A stretch of 64,000 bases of DNA, taken from assembly GCF_022458865.1 (NCBI RefSeq), contig NZ_JAJNMU010000022.1, forward strand, positions 124,001 to 188,000. Direction: 5' to 3'. The position numbers and the translations under genes were made by a program. Below, piece by piece: positions 8,484-16,596 of this stretch; the stretch's first letter is position 1; every line of letters starts with the position of its first letter. The notes under the pieces are model-generated. The model searched no databases and was not told the origin of the DNA. It saw only the letters and a program-made list of their open reading frames with translations. This DNA is from Paenibacillus periandrae. Its GTDB lineage: Bacteria > Bacillota > Bacilli > Paenibacillales > NBRC-103111.

Positions 8484-9689
8484 ATGGAAAAGCTGTCGCT
8501 GCATGGAGGTCAACCGGTACGCAGTCAAATGCTATTTTACGGTCAGCAGTGGATTAATGAAGACGATATACAAGCCGTAGTCAGCAGCCTGACAAGTGGT
8601 TATATCACGCAGGGTCCTGAAATCCCGAGGTTTGAACGGGCAGTAGCCGATTATGTCGGTGTCAAGTACGCGGTTGCGTTCTCCAGTGGGACTGCGGCAC
8701 TGCATGGGGCTTGCTATGCTGCCGGTATAGGCGCAGGTGATGAAGTGATTACAACACCTATTACTTTCGTTGCTAGTAGTAATTGTGTTTTATACCAAGG
8801 TGGCACACCTGTATTTGCCGATATTGATCCGAATACCTATAATTTGTGCCCAGAGGATACGGAACGTAAAATTACAGGCCGTACCAAGGCGATTATTCCT
8901 GTTGATTTCTCTGGACAACCCGTTCAAATGGATCGTTTTCGGGAATTGGCCGATCGTCACGGTCTGGTTATTATTCAAGATGCGGCTCATTCACTTGGCG
9001 CTAATTATGAAGGAAAGAAGATTGGCACACTTGCCGATATGACGATGTTCAGCTTTCATCCGTTGAAGCATGTGACATCTGCTGAAGGCGGAATGATCGT
9101 AACAGATAATGAAGCTTATTATAAGAAGCTGCTGCTTTTCCGAAGTCATGGCATTACGAAGGAACCGGAGCTGCTGCAGCAGAATGAAGGCCCTTGGTAC
9201 TATGAAATGCAGGATCTGGGTTATCATTATCGAATGACCGATTTACAGGCAGCGCTTGGTACATCCCAAATGGACAGGTTGGACACGTTTATTGCAAGAA
9301 GAAGAGAAATCGCGGCTTTGTATACGGAGGCATTTCGCGATATCTCGGGCATTACTGTGCCTTATCAGCATCCAGAAGCCCATTCGAGCTGGCATTTGTA
9401 TATCCTGCGTTTCGATACGAATACATATCCCGCGGGTAGAAAAGAGCTGTTCCAAGCGTATCGAGCTGAGAATATTGGTGTTCACGTTCATTATATTCCT
9501 GTATATAACCAGCCTTATTATCAACAGCTTGGTTATTCTAAAGCACAGTGTCTTAACGCCGAAAATTATTACGAGGAGGCCATTACGCTTCCCTTATTTC
9601 CTAAAATGTCGAACCAAGATGTAGCAGATGTCATTGAGGCCACGAAAAAAATAGTTGGATTTTTTAGAAAACTACCAATTTCTATCTAA
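8484..9689 (+). CDS. pseC: PseC-like UDP-sugar aminotransferase
   Basis: 401 residues of the DegT/DnrJ/EryC1 family. PseC converts the 4-keto product of PseB into UDP-4-amino-4,6-dideoxy-N-acetyl-altrosamine with glutamate as donor and PLP as cofactor. Marks are YGQQWINEDDIQAVVSSL, SGTAALHGACYAAGIG, PVDFSGQPVQMDRFRELA, IIQDAAHSLGA (PLP-pyridine Asp), FSFHPLKHVTSAEGG (Schiff-base Lys in HPLKH) and GYHYRMTDLQAALG. The HPLKH wording is typical of PseC. An ATG with GGAGG upstream opens the gene. Its stop codon lies inside a sigma-D-like promoter for flaG. Confidence 0.88.
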   Translation: MEKLSLHGGQPVRSQMLFYGQQWINEDDIQAVVSSLTSGYITQGPEIPRFERAVADYVGVKYAVAFSSGTAALHGACYAAGIGAGDEVITTPITFVASSNCVLYQGGTPVFADIDPNTYNLCPEDTERKITGRTKAIIPVDFSGQPVQMDRFRELADRHGLVIIQDAAHSLGANYEGKKIGTLADMTMFSFHPLKHVTSAEGGMIVTDNEAYYKKLLLFRSHGITKEPELLQQNEGPWYYEMQDLGYHYRMTDLQAALGTSQMDRLDTFIARRREIAALYTEAFRDISGITVPYQHPEAHSSWHLYILRFDTNTYPAGRKELFQAYRAENIGVHVHYIPVYNQPYYQQLGYSKAQCLNAENYYEEAITLPLFPKMSNQDVADVIEATKKIVGFFRKLPISI

Positions 9690-9714
9690 TATAATTTTCT
9701 TTTTAAGCCGATAT
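9687..9714 (+). promoter_or_regulatory. Sigma-D (flagellar) promoter of flaG-fliD-fliS-fliT
   Basis: GCCGATAT at 9707-9714 is a perfect match to the sigma-D -10 element. TAAT at 9687-9690 (consensus TAAA) lies 16 bases upstream. The -35 element overlaps the aminotransferase stop codon. It precedes flaG by about 30 bases, as expected for a late flagellar operon. Confidence 0.82.
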
Positions 9715-9743
9715 ACAGTATAAAGTGTGTTGGAGGGATTAGC

Positions 9744-10139
9744 ATGGAAGCAAATTTCACTACAACAGGGATGTCGAATTACGGAACAGCAGCAAGCGCC
9801 CCGGCGCCAGTCAAAAGCTCAAATGATGAGGTTATTGTGGATTCATCATTAGCAGCTATTCAGTCGATGAAGGATATGAAAATAGCTGAGTCCAGAGGAG
9901 AACATGTCTCCATCAGCGATGAGCAATTGATCAGGACGATCGACCGCGCCATTAAAGCCGTAGAAGGAAGCGCAACATCTCTGGAATTCTCTGTTCATAC
10001 CAAAACCAATCGGATTATGGTGAAGGTACTGGAGAAGGATACTGGTAAAGTCATTCGTGAAATTCCACCCGAGAAAACGATGGATATGGTAGCGAAGCTA
10101 TGGGAGATGGCAGGCATTCTGGTAGACGAAAGAAGATAA
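9744..10139 (+). CDS. flaG: FlaG family protein
   Basis: 131 residues. The N-terminal 45 residues are low complexity (A/S/P). The conserved FlaG domain covers roughly 60-131, with EFSVHTKTNRIMVKVLEKD, IREIPPEKTMDMVAKLWEM and a final GILVDERR. FlaG proteins are linked to filament length and cap assembly in several bacteria, but the biochemical role is not settled. GGAGG lies 10 bases upstream of the ATG. First gene of the sigma-D operon. Confidence 0.9.
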   Translation: MEANFTTTGMSNYGTAASAPAPVKSSNDEVIVDSSLAAIQSMKDMKIAESRGEHVSISDEQLIRTIDRAIKAVEGSATSLEFSVHTKTNRIMVKVLEKDTGKVIREIPPEKTMDMVAKLWEMAGILVDERR

Positions 10140-10160
10140 AGTTAAGGTTGGTGAATGATT

Positions 10161-11675
10161 ATGGTGACGCGAATTAGCGGTTTGTCGAGCGGATTTGATA
10201 CTGAGGGAACTGTTGCCAAGCTGATGCAGGCCCAAAGAGTCCCTTATGACAAGCTGAGTCAGAAGAAACAAACAGTTGAATGGCAGCGGGATGCCTATCG
10301 GGATATCAATCTGAAAATGACTGAATTTCGTAACACAAAATTGTTTAATTTCAAATTGGAAAGCACGTTTAACGCTAAAACTGTTAATATAACAGGGAAT
10401 ACTGATGCGGTGACAGCGAAGGGAACTGCTAGTGCTACCAATACGAATCTACAAATTAAGGTAGATGGGTTGGCAGTTGCGGCCTCCAAATTTAGCGAGA
10501 GTGAGATTGCAACTAAAGATTTCGATCCTTCTCAGACTTTGGCAAGTCAAAGCGCTAACATGACTAATGCCCCTGTAACTGGCAATTACAAGTTCAAAAT
10601 TAACGGAACAGAAATTCAAGTCGACTCCACTAAAGAATCCTTGAACGATGTCATCAGTAAGATTAATAAAAATACGAATGTAACTGCTTTCTATGATGCA
10701 TCTCTAAAGCAGATCTCGTTTATGGCGAACAATACGGGTGAGACCAATGGAGCCGATGGCAAAGGATCAGTAATTACCTTTGAGGATACATCCGGTAATA
10801 TGCTGAATAAGGTTTTTCAAGTTAATACAAATAGCACAACGAATCGTGTGGCAGGAGCCAATGCGGATGTGACTATTAATGGTCTTAAAACAAGCCGTAC
10901 CAGTAATACATTTACAGTTAATGGTATTGAAGTAACGCTTAAGAAATCAGGTGGGGTTGCATCAACCATCTCGACGAAATCAGACACTGACAAGATAGTG
11001 GAATCTATCAAAGGATTTGTTAATGATTATAACGACATATTAAAAACCTTAAATGATAAAAGAACGGAAACCAAGAATCGGGATTACCAGCCACTAACAA
11101 AAGAACAGAAAGAAGCATTATCAGAAAAGCAAATAGAGAGCTGGGAAGCCAAGGCAAAGGCTGGTGTTTTAAGGAACGACCCTATCTTGGACAGCATGAC
11201 TCGGACGCTTAGAACGGATATTACAGCTGTGGTCGATTCAGGCTCCAGTAAATATAATTCGTTGGCTTCTATTGGTATCGACACGGGACAATATTATGAG
11301 AATGGAAAGCTTTATATAAATGAGGAAAAACTGCGGGCGGCGATTGAAGCTAATCCAGATGCGGTTAAGGCTATATTTACAGGAGATGCCACCGATGACA
11401 ACCCTTCATTAGCTGGAGTAGGTGAAAGATTATATACTCACTTAAATGATGGGCTTACTTCATTAACGAAAAAAGCGGGATTAGGCAATATCTCTTATGA
11501 CGATAGTCTGTTGTCCAAACAAATTTCCGATATTGACGTTGAAATGAATGTTAAACTCAAACGGTTAAGTACGATAGAGGATAGCTATTATAAGCAGTTC
11601 TCAGCAATGGAATCAGCTCTAAATAAATTGAACTCTCAAGGCTCACAACTATTGAGCCAGCTTGGTAGCAAATAA
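10161..11675 (+). CDS. fliD: Flagellar hook-associated protein 2 (filament cap)
   Basis: 504 residues. FliD forms the cap that helps fold exported flagellin at the filament tip. The N-terminus MVTRISGLSSGFDTEGTVAK is the conserved FliD_N motif and the C-terminal region (residues 420-504) is heptad-rich, as needed for coiled-coil contact with the hook-filament junction. The middle is Thr/Asn/Ser-rich and variable. ATG 10161 is preferred over ATG 10155 because it gives the conserved MVTR start with GGTG 7 bases upstream. The acidic Lys-rich stretch near residues 290-330 is exposed-domain-like. Confidence 0.93.
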   Translation: MVTRISGLSSGFDTEGTVAKLMQAQRVPYDKLSQKKQTVEWQRDAYRDINLKMTEFRNTKLFNFKLESTFNAKTVNITGNTDAVTAKGTASATNTNLQIKVDGLAVAASKFSESEIATKDFDPSQTLASQSANMTNAPVTGNYKFKINGTEIQVDSTKESLNDVISKINKNTNVTAFYDASLKQISFMANNTGETNGADGKGSVITFEDTSGNMLNKVFQVNTNSTTNRVAGANADVTINGLKTSRTSNTFTVNGIEVTLKKSGGVASTISTKSDTDKIVESIKGFVNDYNDILKTLNDKRTETKNRDYQPLTKEQKEALSEKQIESWEAKAKAGVLRNDPILDSMTRTLRTDITAVVDSGSSKYNSLASIGIDTGQYYENGKLYINEEKLRAAIEANPDAVKAIFTGDATDDNPSLAGVGERLYTHLNDGLTSLTKKAGLGNISYDDSLLSKQISDIDVEMNVKLKRLSTIEDSYYKQFSAMESALNKLNSQGSQLLSQLGSK

Positions 11676-11695
11676 GGCTTCATTAGGAGGCATCC

Positions 11696-12097
11696 ATGAT
11701 TAATAATCTGCAAGTTAATAAGTATTTGGAAAATGCCATTCAGACAGCATCACCTGCTCAATTATTAATCATGTTGTGTGACGGTGCCATGCGGTTTAGC
11801 AAGCTGGCTATACAAGCTATACAGAAACAGGATTATATTGACGCTAACATCCAAATTGGTAAGGTCCAGGACATTATTAATGAATTTGTCATTACACTCG
11901 ATCCTAATTCTCCAGTAGCTGATGGGTTGCTCAAGCTATATGATTATTTTCTATACAGGTTGGTTCAAGCTAATACCAAGAAAGAAGTCGAACCGATTGA
12001 AGAAGTAATCCAATATTTTGTTGAGCTAAAGGAAACCTGGATACAGGCCGCGAAAGCTAATAATGCTCTACGTCCAAGCACAGGGAATCAGGCATGA
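11696..12097 (+). CDS. fliS: Flagellin chaperone FliS
   Basis: 133 residues, an all-helical FliS fold: NKYLENAIQTASPAQLLIMLCDGAMRF at residues 7-33, then INEFVITLDPNSPVADGLLKLYDYFLYRLVQANTKKEVEPIEEV. It binds the C-terminus of cytoplasmic flagellin to prevent premature assembly. The ATG has AGGAGG 6 bases upstream. It overlaps the next gene by an ATGA, so they are coupled. Confidence 0.94.
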   Translation: MINNLQVNKYLENAIQTASPAQLLIMLCDGAMRFSKLAIQAIQKQDYIDANIQIGKVQDIINEFVITLDPNSPVADGLLKLYDYFLYRLVQANTKKEVEPIEEVIQYFVELKETWIQAAKANNALRPSTGNQA

Positions 12098-12435
12098 GCA
12101 AGGTTGAGGAAATCATGAGCCGGATTGAGAGTGTTACCGATCAAATGATCATGGATCTTGGAACTGCGAGCTACATAGATTTAGCGGACTTTGTGGATGA
12201 ACGTGATCAGTGGATAACCGAACTTCTGGAGCTTCATGACTCTCTGGACCTTGCACCATTCGAATCGAGAATCATGCGAATTCTTGAGCAGGATAAGCTG
12301 CTTAGCGCCAAGATGATAGATTTCAAAGAAGAAGCTCAAAAGACAATTCAAAAGTTTCAAGCGGCTGAGAAATATAAGCAGGTTTATGATAAGGAATATA
12401 CGCTAGACAGTGTATATTTTAATAAAAAAAAGTAA
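12094..12435 (+). CDS. fliT: FliT-like small flagellar protein
   Basis: 113 residues, highly charged and predicted all-helical. Sequence conservation in FliT is weak, so the call rests mainly on position (ATGA overlap with fliS, last gene before a strong terminator) and on size. In the family, FliT is the export chaperone of the FliD cap. The C-terminus is lysine-rich (KKK). It could also be an unrelated small protein of the same operon. Confidence 0.6.
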   Translation: MSKVEEIMSRIESVTDQMIMDLGTASYIDLADFVDERDQWITELLELHDSLDLAPFESRIMRILEQDKLLSAKMIDFKEEAQKTIQKFQAAEKYKQVYDKEYTLDSVYFNKKK

Positions 12436-12464
12436 ATTGATCAAAATTATTCACTTGATAAGCC

Positions 12465-12492
12465 CCGTACAAAAATACTTGTACGGTTTTTT
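12465..12492 (+). terminator. Intrinsic terminator of the flaG-fliT operon
   Basis: CCGTACAA (12465-12472) pairs with TTGTACGG (12479-12486) around a 6-base loop, followed by six T. Perfect 8-bp stem. Confidence 0.9.
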
Positions 12493-12494
12493 GC

Positions 12495-12710
12495 TTTTTG
12501 CTCTAATGAGAATCTCCAGGCAGAAAGATGCTTTTGCTTGAAACTAATTAACAGCTGAATTTGTGGACAATGTGGATAACTCTGTGCACAACTTTGTTGA
12601 AAACAGCCATGTAAGCTTATTTCTATTGCATTTATGCCTGTGAATTAGTTATTAACGGAATGTTAATACGTGAATTTTCTAAATATTTGGCTAACAAACC
12701 GTGGATAGAA
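12495..12710. other. Non-coding leader region with DnaA-box-like cluster
   Basis: The stretch between the fliT terminator and the csp promoter has no convincing gene. It contains a perfect DnaA box in reverse orientation, TGTGGATAA at 12571-12579, flanked by TGTGGACAA (12562-12570, one mismatch) and TGTGCACAA (12583-12591, two mismatches). The sequence around it is AT-rich. Whether DnaA binds here is unknown. Confidence 0.45.
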
Positions 12711-12740
12711 TTGACACCTGGAAAGGGAGGGTGATATATT
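12711..12740 (+). promoter_or_regulatory. Sigma-A promoter of the cold shock gene
   Basis: TTGACA at 12711-12716 and TATATT at 12735-12740, 18-base spacer. This gives a 5' leader of roughly 45 bases. Confidence 0.7.
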
Positions 12741-12792
12741 CAAATTGTGGGTACAATGCGTACTGATTCAATCATAGAGGGGAATGTTTGGC

Positions 12793-12990
12793 ATGCAGGG
12801 TAAAGTGAAATGGTTCAATGCAGAAAAGGGATATGGTTTCATCGAGCGTGAAGATGGCGGGGATGTATTTGTGCATTTCTCTGCAATCCAAACAGAAGGC
12901 TTCAAATCTTTGGATGAAGGCCAGGCGGTTGAATTTGATATTGTAGAAGGCGCTCGTGGTCAACAGGCTGCTAACGTAACCAAATTGTAG
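12793..12990 (+). CDS. Cold shock domain protein
   Basis: 65 residues, a single OB-fold CSD: MQGKVKWFNAEKGYGFIERE with RNP1 KGYGFIE, and VFVHFSAIQ as RNP2. It is a single-stranded nucleic acid binding RNA chaperone of the CspA/CspB type. ATG 12793 is chosen because GAGGGG sits 10 bases upstream; the in-frame ATG at 12784 is too close to it. Monocistronic: own promoter and terminator. Not necessarily cold induced. Confidence 0.94.
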   Translation: MQGKVKWFNAEKGYGFIEREDGGDVFVHFSAIQTEGFKSLDEGQAVEFDIVEGARGQQAANVTKL

Positions 12991-13056
12991 GTTCCGGTCT
13001 CTTTTGCCAATATGGCATAAATCATGATTAGATGCAGGGTATTCTTTTATCAGACA

Positions 13057-13088
13057 GCACCTCGCGATTTTTGTGCGGGGTGTTTTTT
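13057..13088 (+). terminator. Terminator of the cold shock gene
   Basis: GCACCTCGCG (13057-13066) pairs imperfectly with GTGCGGGGTG (13073-13082), followed by six T. Confidence 0.88.
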
Positions 13089-13152
13089 ATTTGATAGATT
13101 TGCTTAAACTTTGTGGATTACGGTTAATGTGGAAGGGGATTGTAAAGATTCT

Positions 13153-13181
13153 TTGAAGAATATCGGGGATTATAGTATACT
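13153..13181 (+). promoter_or_regulatory. Promoter of hpf
   Basis: TTGAAG at 13153-13158 and TATACT at 13176-13181, 17-base spacer. A one-mismatch DnaA box (TGTGGATTA, 13112-13120) lies about 30 bases upstream of the -35. Confidence 0.65.
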
Positions 13182-13207
13182 GGGTTCATGAAAGGAGGAG
13201 AAGTACA

Positions 13208-13753
13208 ATGAAATTCAACATCCGTGGACAAAACATCGAGGTAACCGAAGCGCTGAAAGACTATGTTGAGAAAAAGCTGACCAAGCTCGAAAGGTACTTT
13301 GAAACTCCCCCTGCTTCAGAAGTTAAGGTAACGTTAAACGTAATTAAAGGATTACAAACCGTAGAGGTGACGATTCCATTAACGGGTGTCGTACTGCGGG
13401 CTGAAGAGAAAAACGCCGATATGTATGCTTCCATCGATCTGGTAACGGACAAGCTGGAAAGACAAATTCGCAAGCACAAAACCAAAGTGAATCGTAAGAT
13501 CCGTCAAGAGGGCGGCATCCAGGATGTAATACGGGTGGATTCACCTGTACTGGTTGGTGAAGAAGATGAAGATTACGAATTGGTGAAGACCAAGAGCTTT
13601 TTGATGAAACCGATGGATATTGATGAAGCGATTCTGCAAATGAACATGGTGGGACATAGCTTCTTCGTATTTTCCAATATGGAAACTGAACAAGTGAACG
13701 TCGTCTACAAAAGGGATGACGGTAAATACGGCTTGATCGAGCCGGCTAGATAA
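13208..13753 (+). CDS. hpf: Ribosome hibernation promoting factor, long form
   Basis: 181 residues. N-terminal HPF/YfiA domain (1-100; FNIRGQNIEVTEALKDYVEKKL at the start) that sits in the 30S mRNA channel, a linker, and the C-terminal HPF-C domain (about 125-180; MKPMDIDEAILQMNMVGHSFFVFSN) that dimerises two 70S into 100S ribosomes. The length is that of the long HPF of Firmicutes. AAAGGAGGAG precedes the ATG, one of the strongest SD sites in the window. It lies between csp and secA, the same order as in B. subtilis (yvyD-secA-prfB). Confidence 0.95.
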   Translation: MKFNIRGQNIEVTEALKDYVEKKLTKLERYFETPPASEVKVTLNVIKGLQTVEVTIPLTGVVLRAEEKNADMYASIDLVTDKLERQIRKHKTKVNRKIRQEGGIQDVIRVDSPVLVGEEDEDYELVKTKSFLMKPMDIDEAILQMNMVGHSFFVFSNMETEQVNVVYKRDDGKYGLIEPAR

Positions 13754-13906
13754 GACAATGAACCGGGAGCTTGCCTGAACAGGGCAGGCTCCTATTAGAT
13801 TGATAGAGCTTGAATAGGCGAATGCCAGTATATATTGCCAAGGATGGTCAGGAGAAGCTCTGGCGGTCCTTTTTGCGTAGGGAACGCGGACAATTTTCAA
13901 GCTTCC

Positions 13907-13935
13907 TTGCGACTCGCGCTGCAAACTGCTACAAT
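13907..13935 (+). promoter_or_regulatory. Promoter of secA
   Basis: TTGCGA at 13907-13912, TACAAT at 13930-13935, 17-base spacer, about 38 bases before the secA ATG. A GC-rich inverted repeat without a U-tract (13762-13793) ends the hpf transcript region. Confidence 0.65.
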
Positions 13936-13972
13936 TTAAGGCAAACCGTTTTATAAAAAGGGAGATGGGCCC

Positions 13973-16483
13973 ATGTTAGGACTCGTTAAAAAAATATTCG
14001 GCGATTCCAACGAGCGCGAAGTCAAGCGGCTGTGGAAAACTGTCGAAGTCATCAACAAGCTGGAGCCGAGTATCGAAGTATTAAGCGATGAAGAGCTGAG
14101 AAATAAAACTGTAGAGTTCAGGGAGCGTCTGGAAAAGGACGAAACTCTGGATGATTTGCTGCCGGAAGCTTTTGCCGTTGTACGTGAAGCGTCCAAGCGT
14201 GTATTGAACAAGCGTCACTATGACGTCCAGTTAATCGGGGGTATGGTGCTTCATGAGGGCCGTATCGCGGAAATGAGAACCGGAGAAGGGAAAACCCTTG
14301 TTGGGACCCTTCCGGTGTATTTGAACGCTCTATTAGGCAAAGGCGTCCACGTGGTGACGGTAAATGATTACCTTGCCCAACGGGACAGCTCGGAAATGGG
14401 TAAAATTTACGAATTCCTCGGTATGACGGTAGGTGTAAACCTGAACACGCTGGAACATGATGAGAAGCAGGCTTCTTATGCTCAGGATATTACCTATGGA
14501 ACGAATAATGAGTTTGGCTTCGATTACCTGCGTGATAATATGGTGCTGTATAAAGAACAAATGGTACAGCGCCCCTTATATTTTGCCGTTATTGATGAAG
14601 TGGATTCGATCCTGGTCGATGAAGCCAGAACGCCGCTAATTATTTCAGGACAAGCTGCCAAATCGACGGACATGTATTATATGGCAGATCGCTTCGTGAG
14701 TCGGTTAAAGGATGAAGAAGATTATATTATCGATGTGAAAATGCGCTCTGTAACCTTGACAGAAGCAGGTGTTACCAAGGCTGAACAGACCTTTAACATC
14801 GAAAATTTATTCGATCATGCGAATGTGACGATTAATCACCATATTACGCAAGCCTTGAAGGCCCGTGTCATTATGAAGCGCGATGTCGATTACGTGGTTC
14901 AAGAAGAAGAGGTCGTGATCGTTGATGAATTTACAGGTCGTATGATGACAGGCCGCCGCTATAGCGAAGGCTTGCACCAGGCGATTGAGGCAAAGGAACA
15001 GTTGAAGGTTCAGAATGAATCCATGACATTGGCTACAATTACGTTCCAGAACTATTTCCGGATGTATCGCAAGCTGTCCGGGATGACAGGAACGGCGAAG
15101 ACCGAGGAAGAAGAGTTCAAAAAGATATACGGATTGGATGTTATTATCGTTCCTACGAACCGTCCGATGATTCGTCAGGATAATGCGGATATTGTATATA
15201 AATCTGTGAACAGCAAGTTCCGTGCCGTTGTAGAAGAAATTGTGAAAAGGCATCAGAACAACCAGCCGATACTCGTGGGAACGGTATCCATTGAGAATTC
15301 CGAGCGCTTATCCGAGATGCTGAAGCGCAAAGGGATTCAGCATAAGGTACTGAACGCCAAATTCCATGCAGAGGAAGCGGAAATTGTTGCTCGTGCGGGT
15401 CAGCCGGGCTCAGTAACAATCGCCACGAACATGGCGGGACGTGGTACGGATATTGTGCTGGGCGAAGGCGTACATGAAGTAGGCGGACTGCATATTATAG
15501 GTACAGAGCGGCATGAAAGCCGTCGGATTGATAACCAGCTGCGCGGCCGTGCAGGCCGTCAGGGCGACCCGGGCTCCTCACAGTTCTATCTATCGATGGA
15601 GGATGAGCTAATGCGCCGTTTCGGTGCGGAGAACATCATGGGCATGATGGATAAGCTTGGTTTTGAGGAGGACCAGCCGATTGAGAGCAAGCTGATCTCC
15701 CGTGCGGTTGAATCGGCACAGAAGCGTGTTGAGGGTAACAACTTTGACGTGCGGAAGGTCGTTCTCCAGTACGATGATGTCATGAATCAACAACGGGAAA
15801 TCATTTATAAGCAGCGTCGCGAGGTATTGGAATCGGAAAACATTCGCGACATTGCGCTTGGGATGATTTTGCCGGTTGTGGAACGTATTGTAGAAGCGCA
15901 TTGCCCATCGGACCTGGTGCCGGAAGAATGGGATTTGCAGGCTATTGTTGACTACGGCAACGGAACCTTCCTGCAGGAAGGCCAACTGACGACTGAAGAG
16001 CTGTGGGGCAAGGAGCAGGATGAGATCACGCAGTACATCAAGGATCTCGTTCAGCGTATTTATGAAGAGCGTGAGCAGATGATTGGCGAAGAATTTATGC
16101 GTGAGTTTGAAAAAGTAGTTGTGCTGCGTGCAGTTGATTCCAAATGGATGGATCATATCGATGCGATGGACCAGCTGCGCCAAGGGATTCATTTGCGTGC
16201 CTATGGTGGTACCGATCCATTGCGTGAATACCAGTTTGAAGGCTTTGCGATGTTCCAGGAGATGATTCAAAGCATTCAGGAAGAGGTTGCTACCTACATC
16301 ATGAAGGCGCATGTAGAAATGAATCTGGAGCGTCAGCAGGTCGTCGAAATTCAGGCAGTACCGTCGGATGGAGAAATATCTCTGAAAAAGCCGGTTGTTA
16401 ATGACGCTGACAGGATTGGTCGTAATGATCTTTGTCCTTGCGGTAGCGGCAAAAAATATAAACAATGTCATGGTGCTTCGTAA
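13973..16483 (+). CDS. secA: Protein translocase ATPase SecA
   Basis: 836 residues, the usual length for Firmicutes. It is the motor of the Sec pathway, moving preproteins through SecYEG. Walker A is MRTGEGKTLV (GEGKT, 104-108) and the DEAD-type Walker B is VIDEVDSILVDEARTPLIISG. The second motor domain carries TNMAGRGTDIVLGEGV and GRAGRQGDPGSSQF. The C-terminus ends in the zinc-binding SecB/lipid motif LCPCGSGKKYKQCHG (C-x-C-x8-C-H). GGGAGATGGGCCC lies before the ATG. It has its own promoter and a strong terminator. Confidence 0.98.
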   Translation: MLGLVKKIFGDSNEREVKRLWKTVEVINKLEPSIEVLSDEELRNKTVEFRERLEKDETLDDLLPEAFAVVREASKRVLNKRHYDVQLIGGMVLHEGRIAEMRTGEGKTLVGTLPVYLNALLGKGVHVVTVNDYLAQRDSSEMGKIYEFLGMTVGVNLNTLEHDEKQASYAQDITYGTNNEFGFDYLRDNMVLYKEQMVQRPLYFAVIDEVDSILVDEARTPLIISGQAAKSTDMYYMADRFVSRLKDEEDYIIDVKMRSVTLTEAGVTKAEQTFNIENLFDHANVTINHHITQALKARVIMKRDVDYVVQEEEVVIVDEFTGRMMTGRRYSEGLHQAIEAKEQLKVQNESMTLATITFQNYFRMYRKLSGMTGTAKTEEEEFKKIYGLDVIIVPTNRPMIRQDNADIVYKSVNSKFRAVVEEIVKRHQNNQPILVGTVSIENSERLSEMLKRKGIQHKVLNAKFHAEEAEIVARAGQPGSVTIATNMAGRGTDIVLGEGVHEVGGLHIIGTERHESRRIDNQLRGRAGRQGDPGSSQFYLSMEDELMRRFGAENIMGMMDKLGFEEDQPIESKLISRAVESAQKRVEGNNFDVRKVVLQYDDVMNQQREIIYKQRREVLESENIRDIALGMILPVVERIVEAHCPSDLVPEEWDLQAIVDYGNGTFLQEGQLTTEELWGKEQDEITQYIKDLVQRIYEEREQMIGEEFMREFEKVVVLRAVDSKWMDHIDAMDQLRQGIHLRAYGGTDPLREYQFEGFAMFQEMIQSIQEEVATYIMKAHVEMNLERQQVVEIQAVPSDGEISLKKPVVNDADRIGRNDLCPCGSGKKYKQCHGAS

Positions 16484-16528
16484 ACACAGTATAGTGACAG
16501 CTACAATAAGCTATAAGGTGTAAGAAAA

Positions 16529-16561
16529 GGGGCCGGTGAAATGAACCCGGCTCCTTTTTTT
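16529..16561 (+). terminator. Terminator of secA
   Basis: GGGGCCGG (16529-16536) pairs with CCGGCTCC (16547-16554) with one G-U pair, followed by seven T. Confidence 0.9.
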
Positions 16562-16596
16562 GAATAACAGATCATAATCATAAAGGAGACAACCAT

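Noticed and set aside
12562..12591. DnaA boxes as a replication origin
   Set aside because: No dnaA/dnaN/gyr genes, too few perfect boxes and no clear AT-rich unwinding element; kept only as a possible DnaA-binding cluster.
15608..16471. 287-codon open frame on the - strand inside secA
   Set aside because: Antisense shadow of the conserved secA sequence, no SD and no family resemblance.
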